In this document: one piece after another, positions 17,616-26,355 of the stretch
Layout of the letters: the number at the start of each line of letters is the position of its first letter
How positions within the stretch are numbered: the first letter of the stretch is position 1
Program-made: the position numbers and the translations under genes
The notes under the pieces: model-generated
What the model saw: only the letters and a program-made list of their open reading frames with translations
What the model was told of the DNA's origin: nothing
Database searches by the model: none
Assembly (NCBI GenBank): GCA_028720105.1
Contig: JAQYLI010000037.1
Coordinates: forward strand, 1-48,415
Origin: Oscillospiraceae bacterium
GTDB taxonomy: Bacteria; Bacillota; Clostridia; Oscillospirales; Ruminococcaceae
DNA: 48,415 nt
Direction of reading: 5' to 3'

Positions 17616-17885
17616 TCACGGCTTAAAAGTGATCTTCTTAGGTTCGGAGAAATCCTCTCCGCCGATGGTGTATTCTACTCCGCAGAACAGGGAGATAAGA
17701 ATAGCAATTACCGACACCTTAATTGTCAGAAGCGCAATGATAAGGAACGCCAGAATGGGCATATGGAAAAGTTCGTTTGTCCTTGATACCGTAACATCAT
17801 TTCTGCATATCACAGAAAAGAACCTCTTTATCTTGCTGCCAAATCCAGAGCTGTTTGAAACTACCTCGGGAAGATTTTTACTCAT
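17616..17885 (-). CDS. DUF4342 membrane protein without UBA segment (copy a)
   Basis: An 89-residue protein holding only the DUF4342-like part: a short polar N-terminus, RNDVTV....ELFHMP, a long hydrophobic stretch (about 43-70) and GVEYTIGGEDFSEPKK at the end, closely parallel to copy b. The UBA-like segment is absent. The ATG at 17885 is preceded by AAAGGA 12 bases upstream; an in-frame TTG overlapping that site is less likely. It is first in the leftward set and carries the clearest three-repeat promoter. Function unknown. Confidence 0.75.
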   Translation of the reverse strand: MSKNLPEVVSNSSGFGSKIKRFFSVICRNDVTVSRTNELFHMPILAFLIIALLTIKVSVIAILISLFCGVEYTIGGEDFSEPKKITFKP

Positions 17886-17931
17886 ATTAAACAACCATCC
17901 TTTCAAGTGTGTTTTGTTTTGGAATGTCTAT

Positions 17932-17975
17932 ATAATACACCATATAAATTAAACCGTATTTTAAGATCGGTTAAA
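17932..17975 (-). promoter_or_regulatory. DUF4342a promoter with three 11-bp-phased hexamers
   Basis: Reading the minus strand: TTTAAC (17970-17975), N5, TTAAAA (17959-17964), N5, TTTAAT (17948-17953), then exactly 10 bases and the -10 TATTAT (17932-17937). Spacing to the -10 is identical to the copy b promoter. Confidence 0.6.
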
Positions 17976-18043
17976 AACAGATTAGAGAATAATTTATTTT
18001 TTCTCATATATAATCAAGCTCAAGAAAACAATATTGTTGTTTA

Positions 18044-18099
18044 TTTACATTTTATTTACACAATTATCCCATAAATAAGCTTATACTAAATCGTATAAT
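18044..18099 (+). promoter_or_regulatory. DUF4349 lipoprotein promoter with Pho-box-like repeats
   Basis: TTTACA (18044-18049), N5, TTTACA (18055-18060) form a direct repeat; the match extends to 10 identical bases per unit at an 11-bp period. TATACT at 18082-18087 is the -10 that keeps the geometry of the DUF4342 promoters, with a degenerate third slot at 18066-18071 and then 10 bases. TATAAT at 18094-18099 is an alternative -10. Neither has a good -35. Bacillus PhoP boxes have the same TT.ACA-N5 layout. Confidence 0.6.
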
Positions 18100-18145
18100 G
18101 AATATAAACACAATTCACAGTAAAAAAAATCAGGAGGGATCACAT

Positions 18146-19192
18146 ATGAAAAGAAATGTCATTCTGCCCATTCTTCTTTGTTCGGCTCTGCTTTCAGCCT
18201 GCGGAAGCAGCAATACATATGACGGAATGTATGCTGCGAAAAGCGAAAGTGCAGCTTATAACAGCGGAGCAAGCTATGACAGTTATTCCGAGGTTAATTC
18301 TGCGGAGGAATATGAATATGCAGACGCGGAAGGCTCCGATGCCTCATCAAACAGCAGCGGAGATGAAAATGGTCTTGCTTCGGAAAAAATCAAAAAGGAA
18401 ATGCTTGTCTACACCTGCAATATGACGGTAGATGTGCTGAATTTTGAGGACGCTATCGACAAATTCAAGGCAAGCCTTGACAGCTACGGCGGATTTGTAG
18501 AGAACGAGAGCTACAGCGACGGCGGTACTGACAGCAGATGGTACAACGAGGAGCAGGAAAAGTGGCAGTCATATTCGGCTACAGTACGTGTTCCCAGCGC
18601 AGATTATGACAGCTTCTGCAATGCGGCGGCAGAACTTGGCGATCTGCGCAGCAAAAACGCTTCTGTTCAGAATGTAAGCAGCGAATACTATGACCTTTCC
18701 ACCACTCTCGAGATATATGAAGCAAAAGAGGAAAGATATATCGCTCTCCTTGCAGATATCACCGACGAGGAATATGCTGTTTCCATTGAAAGGGAGCTTA
18801 CCAATCTGCAGATAGAGATCGCCAAAATAAAGACCCGTATGAACGAAATTCGCACTGATGTTGCCTATTCTTTTGTAAATATTTCCATCAACGAGGTGAA
18901 GGAATATAACCCCGAACCTGTTAAAAAGGACACATTCGGTCAGCGGCTCATAAATACCGTTTCCGACACGGCTTCAAATTTCCTTATTTTCCTTGAGGAA
19001 CTTCTTTTCCTTATCATTTCTCTGTTCCCCTATCTTGTTCTTATCGGAATTGTTGTACTCATCGTGATTTCTGTCAGAAAAAAGATCAAGAACCGCAAAG
19101 CTGCAAAAAAAGATAGACCTGCTGAAAGTCAAGTGAATAATATACAGGACAATGTAGCGGATATGAAAAATTCAGACAAAAACAACAAGTAA
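18146..19192 (+). CDS. DUF4349 membrane lipoprotein
   Basis: A 348-residue envelope protein. The signal peptide ends in the lipobox LLSACG (Cys about residue 19), followed by a Ser/Tyr/Glu-rich linker. The DUF4349 region covers about 90-270 and includes a coiled-coil stretch (IERELTNLQIEIAKIKTRMNEIRTDV). A strong transmembrane helix lies near 288-318 and a basic, lysine-rich tail follows in the cytosol. It is therefore tethered at both ends, an arrangement usual for DUF4349, whose function is unknown. GGAGGG lies before the ATG at 18146; an upstream in-frame ATG lies within the promoter. It diverges from the DUF4342 cluster and shares its repeat type. Confidence 0.88.
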   Translation: MKRNVILPILLCSALLSACGSSNTYDGMYAAKSESAAYNSGASYDSYSEVNSAEEYEYADAEGSDASSNSSGDENGLASEKIKKEMLVYTCNMTVDVLNFEDAIDKFKASLDSYGGFVENESYSDGGTDSRWYNEEQEKWQSYSATVRVPSADYDSFCNAAAELGDLRSKNASVQNVSSEYYDLSTTLEIYEAKEERYIALLADITDEEYAVSIERELTNLQIEIAKIKTRMNEIRTDVAYSFVNISINEVKEYNPEPVKKDTFGQRLINTVSDTASNFLIFLEELLFLIISLFPYLVLIGIVVLIVISVRKKIKNRKAAKKDRPAESQVNNIQDNVADMKNSDKNNK

Positions 19193-19200
19193 ACACAAAA

Positions 19201-19234
19201 TGGACTGCTGCAGCAAACAGGCTGAAGCAGTCCA
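19201..19234. terminator. Terminator between the DUF4349 gene and hisI-like gene
   Basis: TGGACTGCT (19201-19209) pairs with AGCAGTCCA (19226-19234) and an inner AGC/GCT pair extends the stem. The right side is followed by TTATTATTA, the left side on the minus strand by TTTTGTGTTT. It can serve both convergent genes. Confidence 0.75.
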
Positions 19235-19256
19235 TTATTATTATAAAGATCCAATT

Positions 19257-19670
19257 TTATGAGTCATTGTCATTCAGGTTAATTAGCTTCATTGTTTCCA
19301 TATCAAGCTCACGATAGTAGCAGTTGTTCGGTACTCCGTTATGGCTTGTGTGGCAGATTCCGCCCTTGTCGGGGGTGGCGATGAATACAAGGGAGTTCTG
19401 CTCACAGTTTACAAGTATGCGGTGGAGGGTAAAGGTGTTTCCCGACTCCTGTCCCTTGAACCACAGCTTGTTTCTCGAGGTGCTCCAGAGCACTATCTTT
19501 CTGAGCTTTATGGACTCCTCAAGTGCCTGCTTATTTACATAGGCAATGAGAATGACCTCCTTGGTGTTCATATTCTGCACCGCTACGGGGATAACGTGAT
19601 TCTCGGCGGAAATATTATTTATTTTTTCCCAGTCGAGCATAAGCTCGGTTGTTTCTTCGATAAGTCCCAT
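19257..19670 (-). CDS. hisI: HisI-like phosphoribosyl-AMP cyclohydrolase, divergent active site
   Basis: By family and position this is the enzyme that opens the purine ring of phosphoribosyl-AMP in histidine synthesis. WSTSRNKLWFKGQESGNTF and the cysteine pair in ICHTS...NNCYYREL match HisI. However the magnesium motif, normally D-C-D-x-D, reads N-C-E-Q-N here: the zinc cysteine remains but all three aspartates are changed. Activity is therefore uncertain; it may be a divergent HisI or a HisI-derived protein. No HisE domain is fused. The ATG at 19670 has GGAG six bases upstream, better than the ATG at 19682. Last gene of the his operon. Confidence 0.8.
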   Translation of the reverse strand: MGLIEETTELMLDWEKINNISAENHVIPVAVQNMNTKEVILIAYVNKQALEESIKLRKIVLWSTSRNKLWFKGQESGNTFTLHRILVNCEQNSLVFIATPDKGGICHTSHNGVPNNCYYRELDMETMKLINLNDNDS

Positions 19671-19684
19671 AATTTTCTCCATTT

Positions 19685-20116
19685 TCAGAATTCTTTCAAA
19701 AAACGTATCTGCGGTTTTTCATCATCAAATCCGACAGACCTGTAAAAGCTGTGTGCGCCTGTTCTTGAGCCTCCCGAATTAAGTCGTATTCCTGATGCGC
19801 CTATCTCCCTTGCCCAGCTTTCAGCCGCTTCAATAAGCAGTTTTCCCGCTCCATTTCTTCGGCTGTCCGACCTCACAGCAAGACCCAACACATTTGCAAG
19901 AGTATCAAAGTAAAGCGTATCGTATTTTTCGATATGAATATATCCGATAACATCGTTTTCGGAGACAGCCGCAAATACCGCTTCACGGCTCGTATCAAGC
20001 CCTGCAAGTTTTTTCTTTACAAAATCGGCCGTACAGTCATAGCCCAAGTCCTTGCTGCTTATTTCTGCAATTATCTCCGCATCGCTGACAGCCGCTTTAC
20101 GAATAACTATATTCAT
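19685..20116 (-). CDS. GNAT-family N-acetyltransferase
   Basis: A 143-residue acetyl-CoA-dependent acetyltransferase. The acetyl-CoA loop appears as [19 protein letters not shown] (R/Q-x-x-G-x-G/A), and [19 protein letters not shown] is the typical final motif. The substrate cannot be inferred. Its ATG overlaps the hisF stop as ATGA (20113-20116), so it is translationally coupled to histidine genes, and the hisI-like gene follows within 15 bases. Confidence 0.88.
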   Translation of the reverse strand: MNIVIRKAAVSDAEIIAEISSKDLGYDCTADFVKKKLAGLDTSREAVFAAVSENDVIGYIHIEKYDTLYFDTLANVLGLAVRSDSRRNGAGKLLIEAAESWAREIGASGIRLNSGGSRTGAHSFYRSVGFDDEKPQIRFLKEF

Positions 20117-20874
20117 ACCATTCTGACAGGGATATCGTGCTTTTTAAGCTCAGACTTTACCTGTCCTACGGTAAGCTCCTTGTAATGGAACAGTGACGCC
20201 GCAAGTGCCGCAGCTGCACCCGTTTTTTCAAACACATCTGTAAAATGCTCCAATGCACCGCAGCCGCCGCTGGCAATAACGGGAATTTTGACCGCATTGC
20301 ATACCGCGTTTAACATATCAAGGTCAAAACCGCCCTTTACTCCGTCGGTGTCCATTGAGGTGAGGAGTATCTCCCCTGCTCCCAGCTCCTCCGCCTTTTT
20401 TGCCCATTCTACGGCGTCAATATCCATATCTATCCTGCCGCCGTTTATCACAACGGTGTAATGTCCGTCGGGGCATTTCTTTGCGTCAATGGCTACCACA
20501 ACGCACTGACAGCCGAATATATCCGCTGCTTCTCTTATAAGCTGAGGATTTTTTACGGCTGCGGAATTTACCGAGACCTTGTCCGCTCCTGCTCTGAGGG
20601 TATCACGGAAATCGTCAATGGTGCGTATTCCTCCGCCTACGGTAAGGGGGACGAAAACCTTTTTTGCTGTGCGGCGCACTACGTCGAGCATTGTGCCGCG
20701 TCCCTCGTGGGAGGCTGTAATGTCGAGAAATACTATTTCGTCTGCTCCCTGTGCGTCATATTCGGCGGCGCACTCTACAGGGTCGCCCACTTCCTTTATT
20801 CCCACAAAGTTTATTCCCTTTACTACCTTGCCTTCACGGACGTCAAGACAAGGGATTATTCTTTTTGCAAGCAT
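20113..20874 (-). CDS. hisF: Imidazole glycerol phosphate synthase, cyclase subunit
   Basis: HisF is the TIM-barrel half of IGP synthase; it condenses PRFAR with ammonia supplied by HisH, giving IGP and AICAR. Catalytic Asp11 is in IPCLDVREG and the second aspartate in VVVAIDAKK. Phosphate loops VGGGIRT and ASGGCG are intact. At 253 residues it is full length. AGGAGG lies nine bases before the ATG. It follows hisH directly; hisA, often located between the two, is missing. Confidence 0.97.
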   Translation of the reverse strand: MLAKRIIPCLDVREGKVVKGINFVGIKEVGDPVECAAEYDAQGADEIVFLDITASHEGRGTMLDVVRRTAKKVFVPLTVGGGIRTIDDFRDTLRAGADKVSVNSAAVKNPQLIREAADIFGCQCVVVAIDAKKCPDGHYTVVINGGRIDMDIDAVEWAKKAEELGAGEILLTSMDTDGVKGGFDLDMLNAVCNAVKIPVIASGGCGALEHFTDVFEKTGAAAALAASLFHYKELTVGQVKSELKKHDIPVRMV

Positions 20875-20888
20875 TTTCGTGCGCCTCC

Positions 20889-21491
20889 TTACCCTATAAG
20901 CTCTGCGAAATTACGGAGAATTTTAAGTCCTGTTTTTCCGCTCTTTTCGGGGTGAAACTGTGCGCCATAGACTGTTCCCCTGTTTACAAGTGCGGTGACC
21001 TTATTTCCGTATTCGCAGTATGCGGCTATGTCGTTATTGGAACATTCGGCGGCGTAGGAATGCACAAAATATACGTATTCATCATCACCGAGACCGCTTA
21101 AAAGAGGACATTCCTTATTTATTATCAGCTTATTCCAGCCGATATGGGGTATGGAGAGGTTTTCGGGGGTCATAAGCTTTACTTCTCCGTCAATAAGTCC
21201 AAGACCGCTTGTTTCCTCAAATTCGTATCCCTTTGAGAATATAAGCTGCATTCCGAGACATATTCCGAGAAATGGCTTCTTGACTGCTTCCTCCTTGATA
21301 ACATCCACAAGTCCCGACTGCGAGAGCATATTCATTGCCCAGGGAAATGCGCCTACTCCCGGCAGTATTATTCCATCGGCGTTTCTGATATCCTCCGCCT
21401 TTGAGGTAAGCTCGGCGGACAGTCCCAGGTAATCCATTGCGTTTTTGACGGAAAAAATATTTCCTGCGCCGTAATCAACAATAGCTATCAT
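20889..21491 (-). CDS. hisH: Imidazole glycerol phosphate synthase, glutamine amidotransferase subunit
   Basis: HisH is a class I glutamine amidotransferase that feeds ammonia to HisF. The nucleophile cysteine is in GICLGMQ (residue 78 region), the oxyanion segment is PGVGAF, and the His-Glu pair is in [10 protein letters not shown]. 200 residues is standard. Its ATG abuts the hisB stop codon (TAA then ATG). Confidence 0.97.
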   Translation of the reverse strand: MIAIVDYGAGNIFSVKNAMDYLGLSAELTSKAEDIRNADGIILPGVGAFPWAMNMLSQSGLVDVIKEEAVKKPFLGICLGMQLIFSKGYEFEETSGLGLIDGEVKLMTPENLSIPHIGWNKLIINKECPLLSGLGDDEYVYFVHSYAAECSNNDIAAYCEYGNKVTALVNRGTVYGAQFHPEKSGKTGLKILRNFAELIG

Positions 21492-22070
21492 TTATAACAC
21501 CCCTTTGGTGGAAAGTATCTCTCCCCCGTTTATTTTCACAGCGTCCTTTAATGCGTGTGCAAGAGCCTTGAACATTGCTTCGTTCTTGTGGTGGTCATTG
21601 GAGCCGTAAGGACATTTAAGATGGAGAGTTATGCCTGCATTAAAGGCAAAGGCTCTCATAAACTCCTCGGTAAGGCAGTTGTCATAGTCCCCTGTTCGGG
21701 GGTCTGAGAAGCTGCATTCATATACAAGAAAGGGTCTGTTGCTAATATCCAGACAGCAAAATCCCAGACTTTCGTCCATAGGGATATAGCTTGTGCCATA
21801 GCGCGCTATGCCCTTCATATCGCCAAGCGCCGCCTTGAAAGCCTGTCCCAGAACAATTCCCGTATCTTCAACAGAATGATGTCCGTCAACAAAAATGTCT
21901 CCGTCGGTTCTGATATCAAGGTCAAAACCGCCGTGTACGCATAGGGCGGTAAGCATATGATCAAAAAAGCCTATTCCCGTTCTGATATCGTGTCTGCCCT
22001 GTCCGTCAATGTCAAGTGTTACGCTTATCTTTGTCTCCTTGGTGTTTCGTGATATTTCGGCTTTGCGCAT
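21492..22070 (-). CDS. hisB: Imidazoleglycerol-phosphate dehydratase
   Basis: Monofunctional IGPD of 192 residues that dehydrates IGP to imidazole acetol phosphate. The two metal-binding histidine motifs are visible as DGHHSVEDTGI and SNDHHKNEAMFK, and GFFDHML is the family start motif. No histidinol-phosphatase domain is fused. AAAGGAG is seven bases from the ATG. Confidence 0.97.
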   Translation of the reverse strand: MRKAEISRNTKETKISVTLDIDGQGRHDIRTGIGFFDHMLTALCVHGGFDLDIRTDGDIFVDGHHSVEDTGIVLGQAFKAALGDMKGIARYGTSYIPMDESLGFCCLDISNRPFLVYECSFSDPRTGDYDNCLTEEFMRAFAFNAGITLHLKCPYGSNDHHKNEAMFKALAHALKDAVKINGGEILSTKGVL

Positions 22071-22089
22071 TTGCTTTCTCCTTTCATAT

Positions 22090-23148
22090 TTACAGCAGAG
22101 AGAGAACTTCCTTGAACTCCTTCAGGAAAATGTGGTTTTCCCGCTCTGTTCCTGCGGTCACCCGAAGATACGAGCCCATATATCTGACGGATACTCCCCT
22201 TTGAATGAGCTTGTCGTATATCTCCTTTGCCTTGGGCGTTTTTATGAAGATGAAATTGGTTACGGAATCGTACACCTTTTCTATGGTAAAATACCGCTCT
22301 GCAAGCTCGGTAACTGCGCTCTGGAGCATTTTACGGCTGTGTACTATTTCGGCAGTGTATTCCATTATCATAGGCTTGTGGCGAAGGACTGCCGCGGCTG
22401 CCGCCTGAGTTATGGCATTGACATTATATGGGGATTTTGCCGCTTTAAGGGCAGTTGAAATTGTATCTCCCGACACAGCAAAGCCCAGTCTCAGCGCCGC
22501 CATTCCCATATTCTTGGAGCAGGTCTTGAGAACCACAAGATTGTCAAACTCCTCCACCGTATCAAGTACGCTTTCGCCCCAGAAGTCCATATACGCTTCG
22601 TCTATAATAACAAGGCAGAAAACGTTCTTTACAAGACGGATAATGTCCTGTCTGCGAACTCCCAGCGAGGTGGGATTGCAGGGATTTGAGAAAATTATGG
22701 CTTTCACATCGTTATTGTTGCAAAACTCCGCAACCTTGCCCACGTCGATCTTCAAATCGTCCTCCTTGGGCATATTCTTTATTTTCAGCTCATTTATGAA
22801 ACCGTAAAAAGCGTACATCGAAAAATCGGGTGAGAGAGTTACAACAGTATCGCCCTTATCAAGAAATGAACTGAGAATAAGTGAGATAAGCTCGTCAGAG
22901 CCGTTTCCTGCGGTGCAATGCTCCGGTTTCAGTCCGTAAAACTCCGCAAATGCTTCCGTGACTTTCTTTGCTGTGGGGTCGGGGTATCGATTGAATTCCA
23001 CCTTTTTGACCGCTTCGCTTATCACATCGCCAAGCTTTTCGGATATATCAAAGCAGGATTCATTTGCGTCAAGCCTGATGGGATATTCGCCTGTTTCGGG
23101 TTCATAGGGTTCTATGCTTTTAAGCTTTTTATTAAGCTCATAGGACAT
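22090..23148 (-). CDS. hisC: Histidinol-phosphate aminotransferase
   Basis: A fold-type I PLP aminotransferase that converts imidazole acetol phosphate to histidinol phosphate. RLDANES, the aspartate in IIDEAYMDFWGES and the Schiff-base lysine in KTCSKNMGMAALRLGF identify it. An in-frame TTG at 23172 overlaps the ribosome binding site, so I use the ATG at 23148 with GGCGGA six bases upstream, giving 352 residues. Confidence 0.95.
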   Translation of the reverse strand: MSYELNKKLKSIEPYEPETGEYPIRLDANESCFDISEKLGDVISEAVKKVEFNRYPDPTAKKVTEAFAEFYGLKPEHCTAGNGSDELISLILSSFLDKGDTVVTLSPDFSMYAFYGFINELKIKNMPKEDDLKIDVGKVAEFCNNNDVKAIIFSNPCNPTSLGVRRQDIIRLVKNVFCLVIIDEAYMDFWGESVLDTVEEFDNLVVLKTCSKNMGMAALRLGFAVSGDTISTALKAAKSPYNVNAITQAAAAAVLRHKPMIMEYTAEIVHSRKMLQSAVTELAERYFTIEKVYDSVTNFIFIKTPKAKEIYDKLIQRGVSVRYMGSYLRVTAGTERENHIFLKEFKEVLSLL

Positions 23149-23174
23149 TTTTATTCCGCCTTTCAATTTCAAAT

Positions 23175-24464
23175 TTACTTTTCAAATCTGATCTTTACGG
23201 CGTGAGCGTGGGCGGTAAGTCCTTCCTTTTCGGCTATGCAGACGATATCGTTCCTTGCGTCAAGAAGAGCCTGCTCGGTATAGTAAATGAACTGTGAACG
23301 CTTTACAAAACTGTTTACGGAAAGGGGTGAGAAAAATCTTGCTGTTCCGCTGGTGGGGAGGACGTGGTTGGGTCCTGCAAAATAGTCTCCCAAAGGCTCG
23401 GGGCTGTACTGTCCCATAAATACGGAGCCTACGTTGTTGAGCTTTCCGAGATAGCTCATAGGGTCATTTACCTGTATCTCAAGATGCTCGGGTGCAAGAG
23501 AGTTTGCAAGCTCTATGGCTCTGTCCATTGATTTTGTCACGATTATTGCTCCGTAATTGTCAATGGAGGAACGGATTATTTCATTTCTGGAAAGCTCTGC
23601 CATCTGCTTTTCAAGCTCTGCAGAGGTCTCGTCTGCCACTCTTTCGCTTGTTGTGATAAGAATTGCAGAGGCAAGCTTGTCGTGTTCTGCCTGGCTCATA
23701 AGGTCGGCGGCAAGATATGCGGGGTCTGCGGTGTCATCTGCTACGATAAGTATTTCGCTGGGACCTGCTATCATATCTATATCCACCTTGCCGTAAAGAA
23801 GCTTCTTAGCGGTGGCTACAAAAATATTGCCGGGACCTACTATCTTATCTACCTTGGGTATATCCTCCGTGCCGTATGCAAGTGCAGCAATTGCCTGCGC
23901 TCCTCCGCACATAAATACCCTGTCAACTCCAACAATGGCTGCGGCGGTGAGGATATCCGGATTAGGCTTGCCGTCCTTGCCAGGAGGTGTTACCATAATT
24001 ATTTCTTTTACCCCTGCAATTCTTGCGGGTACGGCGTTCATAAGAACAGATGAAGGGTATGCGGCTGTTCCGCCGGGAACGTAAAGTCCCACCCTGTCAA
24101 GACCTCTTACACGCTGTCCTAAGATACAGCCGTTTTCCTTGGCATCAATAAAGCTCTGCTCCTTCTGCCTGTTGTGGAACTCGGTGATGTTCTCCATTGA
24201 GTTGAGAAGTGCGTTTACAAAGGCTTCGTCCGCATTGCTCATTGCCTCGTGGATAACATCAAGGGGCACTTCGTAATATTCGGGGAGTTTTCCGTCGAAT
24301 TTTTCCGTATATTCCTTTACGGCTTTGTCGCCGTTTTCCTTAACATTCTCAATTATTTCGGAAACTATCTCGGAGACCTTTTTATCAGTCTCGCCATTTC
24401 GTTTCTCGACTTCCTTTAAAAACTGCACCTCGGCTGTGCCGTCGGCAATTATTTTTCTTATCAT
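23175..24464 (-). CDS. hisD: Histidinol dehydrogenase
   Basis: Zinc enzyme of 429 residues that oxidises histidinol to histidine in two NAD-dependent steps. GLYVPGGTAAYPSSVLMNAVPA, the zinc/base region MSQAEHDKLA and the C-terminal AGPNHVLPTSGTARFFSPLSV are all present. AAAGGA is 11 bases before the ATG. It lies between hisG and hisC with 20-30 base gaps. Confidence 0.97.
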   Translation of the reverse strand: MIRKIIADGTAEVQFLKEVEKRNGETDKKVSEIVSEIIENVKENGDKAVKEYTEKFDGKLPEYYEVPLDVIHEAMSNADEAFVNALLNSMENITEFHNRQKEQSFIDAKENGCILGQRVRGLDRVGLYVPGGTAAYPSSVLMNAVPARIAGVKEIIMVTPPGKDGKPNPDILTAAAIVGVDRVFMCGGAQAIAALAYGTEDIPKVDKIVGPGNIFVATAKKLLYGKVDIDMIAGPSEILIVADDTADPAYLAADLMSQAEHDKLASAILITTSERVADETSAELEKQMAELSRNEIIRSSIDNYGAIIVTKSMDRAIELANSLAPEHLEIQVNDPMSYLGKLNNVGSVFMGQYSPEPLGDYFAGPNHVLPTSGTARFFSPLSVNSFVKRSQFIYYTEQALLDARNDIVCIAEKEGLTAHAHAVKIRFEK

Positions 24465-24484
24465 TGCTGGGGACTTCCTTTCTA

Positions 24485-25123
24485 TCAGATATTCGCTTCA
24501 ATAGCGGAAATAAGCTGCTCTATCTCCTCCTTGCGGAGCTTGAGACTTACCATATTTGCAATAAGTCTTGCGGATATGGGGCATATGTATTCGTATACCT
24601 CAAGACCGTTTTCCTTCAGGGTGGTTCCCGTTTCTACGATATCAACAATGGCGTGGGACAGACCGAGCAGAGGAGCAAGCTCAACGCTTCCCTCAATTTT
24701 AACGATATCCACATCCATATTCTTTTTCTCGAAAAATGTGCGGGCAACATTGGGATATTTGGTGGCGATAGTTCTTACGTGAGTCCCCTCATAGAAATCC
24801 TCGCCCTTTTTTCCTGCAAGGGCAAAGCGGCATTTGCCGAAGCCCAGGTCGGAAAGCTCAAAAAATTTTCCCTGCATTTCAATTATGGTATCCTTGCCCA
24901 CAACGCCCAGGTCGCATACGCCGTTTTCCACATAGGTAATTACGTCCGCCGCCTTTGCAAGCACTACTTCAATGCTGTCCCCTACGGGAAGGATAAGCTT
25001 TCTTCCCTTTTCGTGAACGGCGGTGCAGTCGTAGCCGATTTTTTCAAGGAGAGCTACGGTGTCCTTTTCAAGTCTGCCCTTGGTGAGGGCTATTCTCAGA
25101 GGTCTTGCTGCATTGTTATTCAT
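24485..25123 (-). CDS. hisG: ATP phosphoribosyltransferase, short catalytic subunit
   Basis: First committed enzyme of histidine synthesis, joining ATP and PRPP. The 212-residue length marks the short form that lacks the C-terminal regulatory domain and needs HisZ. LRIALTKGRL, VENGVCDLGVVGKD and the PRPP-binding stretch IVDIVETGTTLKENGL are clear. AGGAG is eight bases before the ATG. The hisZ partner is immediately upstream. Confidence 0.97.
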   Translation of the reverse strand: MNNNAARPLRIALTKGRLEKDTVALLEKIGYDCTAVHEKGRKLILPVGDSIEVVLAKAADVITYVENGVCDLGVVGKDTIIEMQGKFFELSDLGFGKCRFALAGKKGEDFYEGTHVRTIATKYPNVARTFFEKKNMDVDIVKIEGSVELAPLLGLSHAIVDIVETGTTLKENGLEVYEYICPISARLIANMVSLKLRKEEIEQLISAIEANI

Positions 25124-25138
25124 ATGTATTTCTCCTAC

Positions 25139-26332
25139 TCAAAGATTTTCGGATTTTACCTTATCCGAAACTATGTCAATACGCTTTATGCCCTTCTTTG
25201 CGGCGTAGCTTCTTACTTCGTCAATATTATCAAATACCGCTGTTTCGGCAGTTAAGCCCTCGGCAATAAGCTTTCTGCTATAGGCAACGGCAGAAGCTTC
25301 ATATCCGTCTGTGCCGAATACGAGAACATCTGCGGGAACGGGCTTGAAGTTTACTCTTTTCAGCTCCGCTCTTGCGACAGCGTCAACATTTACGGCAAAG
25401 CCCGTTGCGGGAACATCATAGCCGAATTCGGACAGCAGCTTGTCATACCTTCCGCCCGACAGCACAGCGTCGCCGCAGCCTTCGATATATCCCTTGATAA
25501 CCGTGCCCGTGTAGTAATCCATACGGTTTACAAGTCCCAGGTCAATGGTTATCATACCGTTATAGCCGAGTGATACGGCTTTTTCATATGTGCTTCTGAG
25601 ATCAGAAAGAACTGCATCGGTCTCGGGATCGCTGTATATCGCTGCCGCTTCAGCAAAGACCTCTTCGCCGCCGAAAAGACGGGGAAGCTGCTTTAATGCA
25701 CGTGTAACTTCATTATCACCGATACTCTCAAGAAGGTCGTTCAAAGCAGGATAATTCTTGACCTCGATAAGTCCTCTGATATTCTCGGCAGTATCGCTGT
25801 CGCAGCCAAGCTTATTTAAAAGCGCCTTGAAAAAGCCAATATGACCTATCTCAAGACGGAAGCCCTCTGTCTCAAAGGAGGACAGCACCTCAAGAGCATT
25901 TGAAAGGACCTCAAGCTCGGCACGTCCCGAAGCAGAACCGATAAGCTCGATTCCCGTCTGACGTATCTCGTCGCTTCTTCCTCTCATACTGGGCTTGTTT
26001 CGGTAAACGCTCTGGCTGTAGCAAAGTCTTAGGGGCAATGTCTGCTCTCTGAGACGTGTCGCAGTCATTCGTGCAATTGGCATTGTGGAGTCGGGACGGA
26101 CTACCATAAGGCGTGCCTTGTTGTCCACAAGCTTGTACATTGTTTCCTGAGGAAAATATCTTGATTTCATATTAAATACGTCATAGAACTCAAGTCCAGG
26201 GGTAATGACCTCGGAATAGCCCTTGGCTCTGAATACTTTTTGCAGACGTTCTTCCACCGCTCTTACTGCGGCACATTCCTCGAAAAGAAGATCTCTTGTT
26301 CCCTCGGGGGTAATTAAATCATATCGTTTCAT
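25139..26332 (-). CDS. hisZ: ATP phosphoribosyltransferase regulatory subunit
   Basis: HisZ is a histidyl-tRNA-synthetase paralogue without aminoacylation activity that forms an octamer with short HisG and carries histidine feedback. TPEGTRD, VRPDSTMPIARM and YSQSVYRNKP correspond to the class II motifs. The 397-residue length and the neighbouring hisG favour HisZ over HisS. It is the first gene of the operon, with GGGAG 11 bases before the ATG. Confidence 0.95.
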   Translation of the reverse strand: MKRYDLITPEGTRDLLFEECAAVRAVEERLQKVFRAKGYSEVITPGLEFYDVFNMKSRYFPQETMYKLVDNKARLMVVRPDSTMPIARMTATRLREQTLPLRLCYSQSVYRNKPSMRGRSDEIRQTGIELIGSASGRAELEVLSNALEVLSSFETEGFRLEIGHIGFFKALLNKLGCDSDTAENIRGLIEVKNYPALNDLLESIGDNEVTRALKQLPRLFGGEEVFAEAAAIYSDPETDAVLSDLRSTYEKAVSLGYNGMITIDLGLVNRMDYYTGTVIKGYIEGCGDAVLSGGRYDKLLSEFGYDVPATGFAVNVDAVARAELKRVNFKPVPADVLVFGTDGYEASAVAYSRKLIAEGLTAETAVFDNIDEVRSYAAKKGIKRIDIVSDKVKSENL

Positions 26333-26355
26333 ACAGTCTGAATCTCCCTGTTAAT

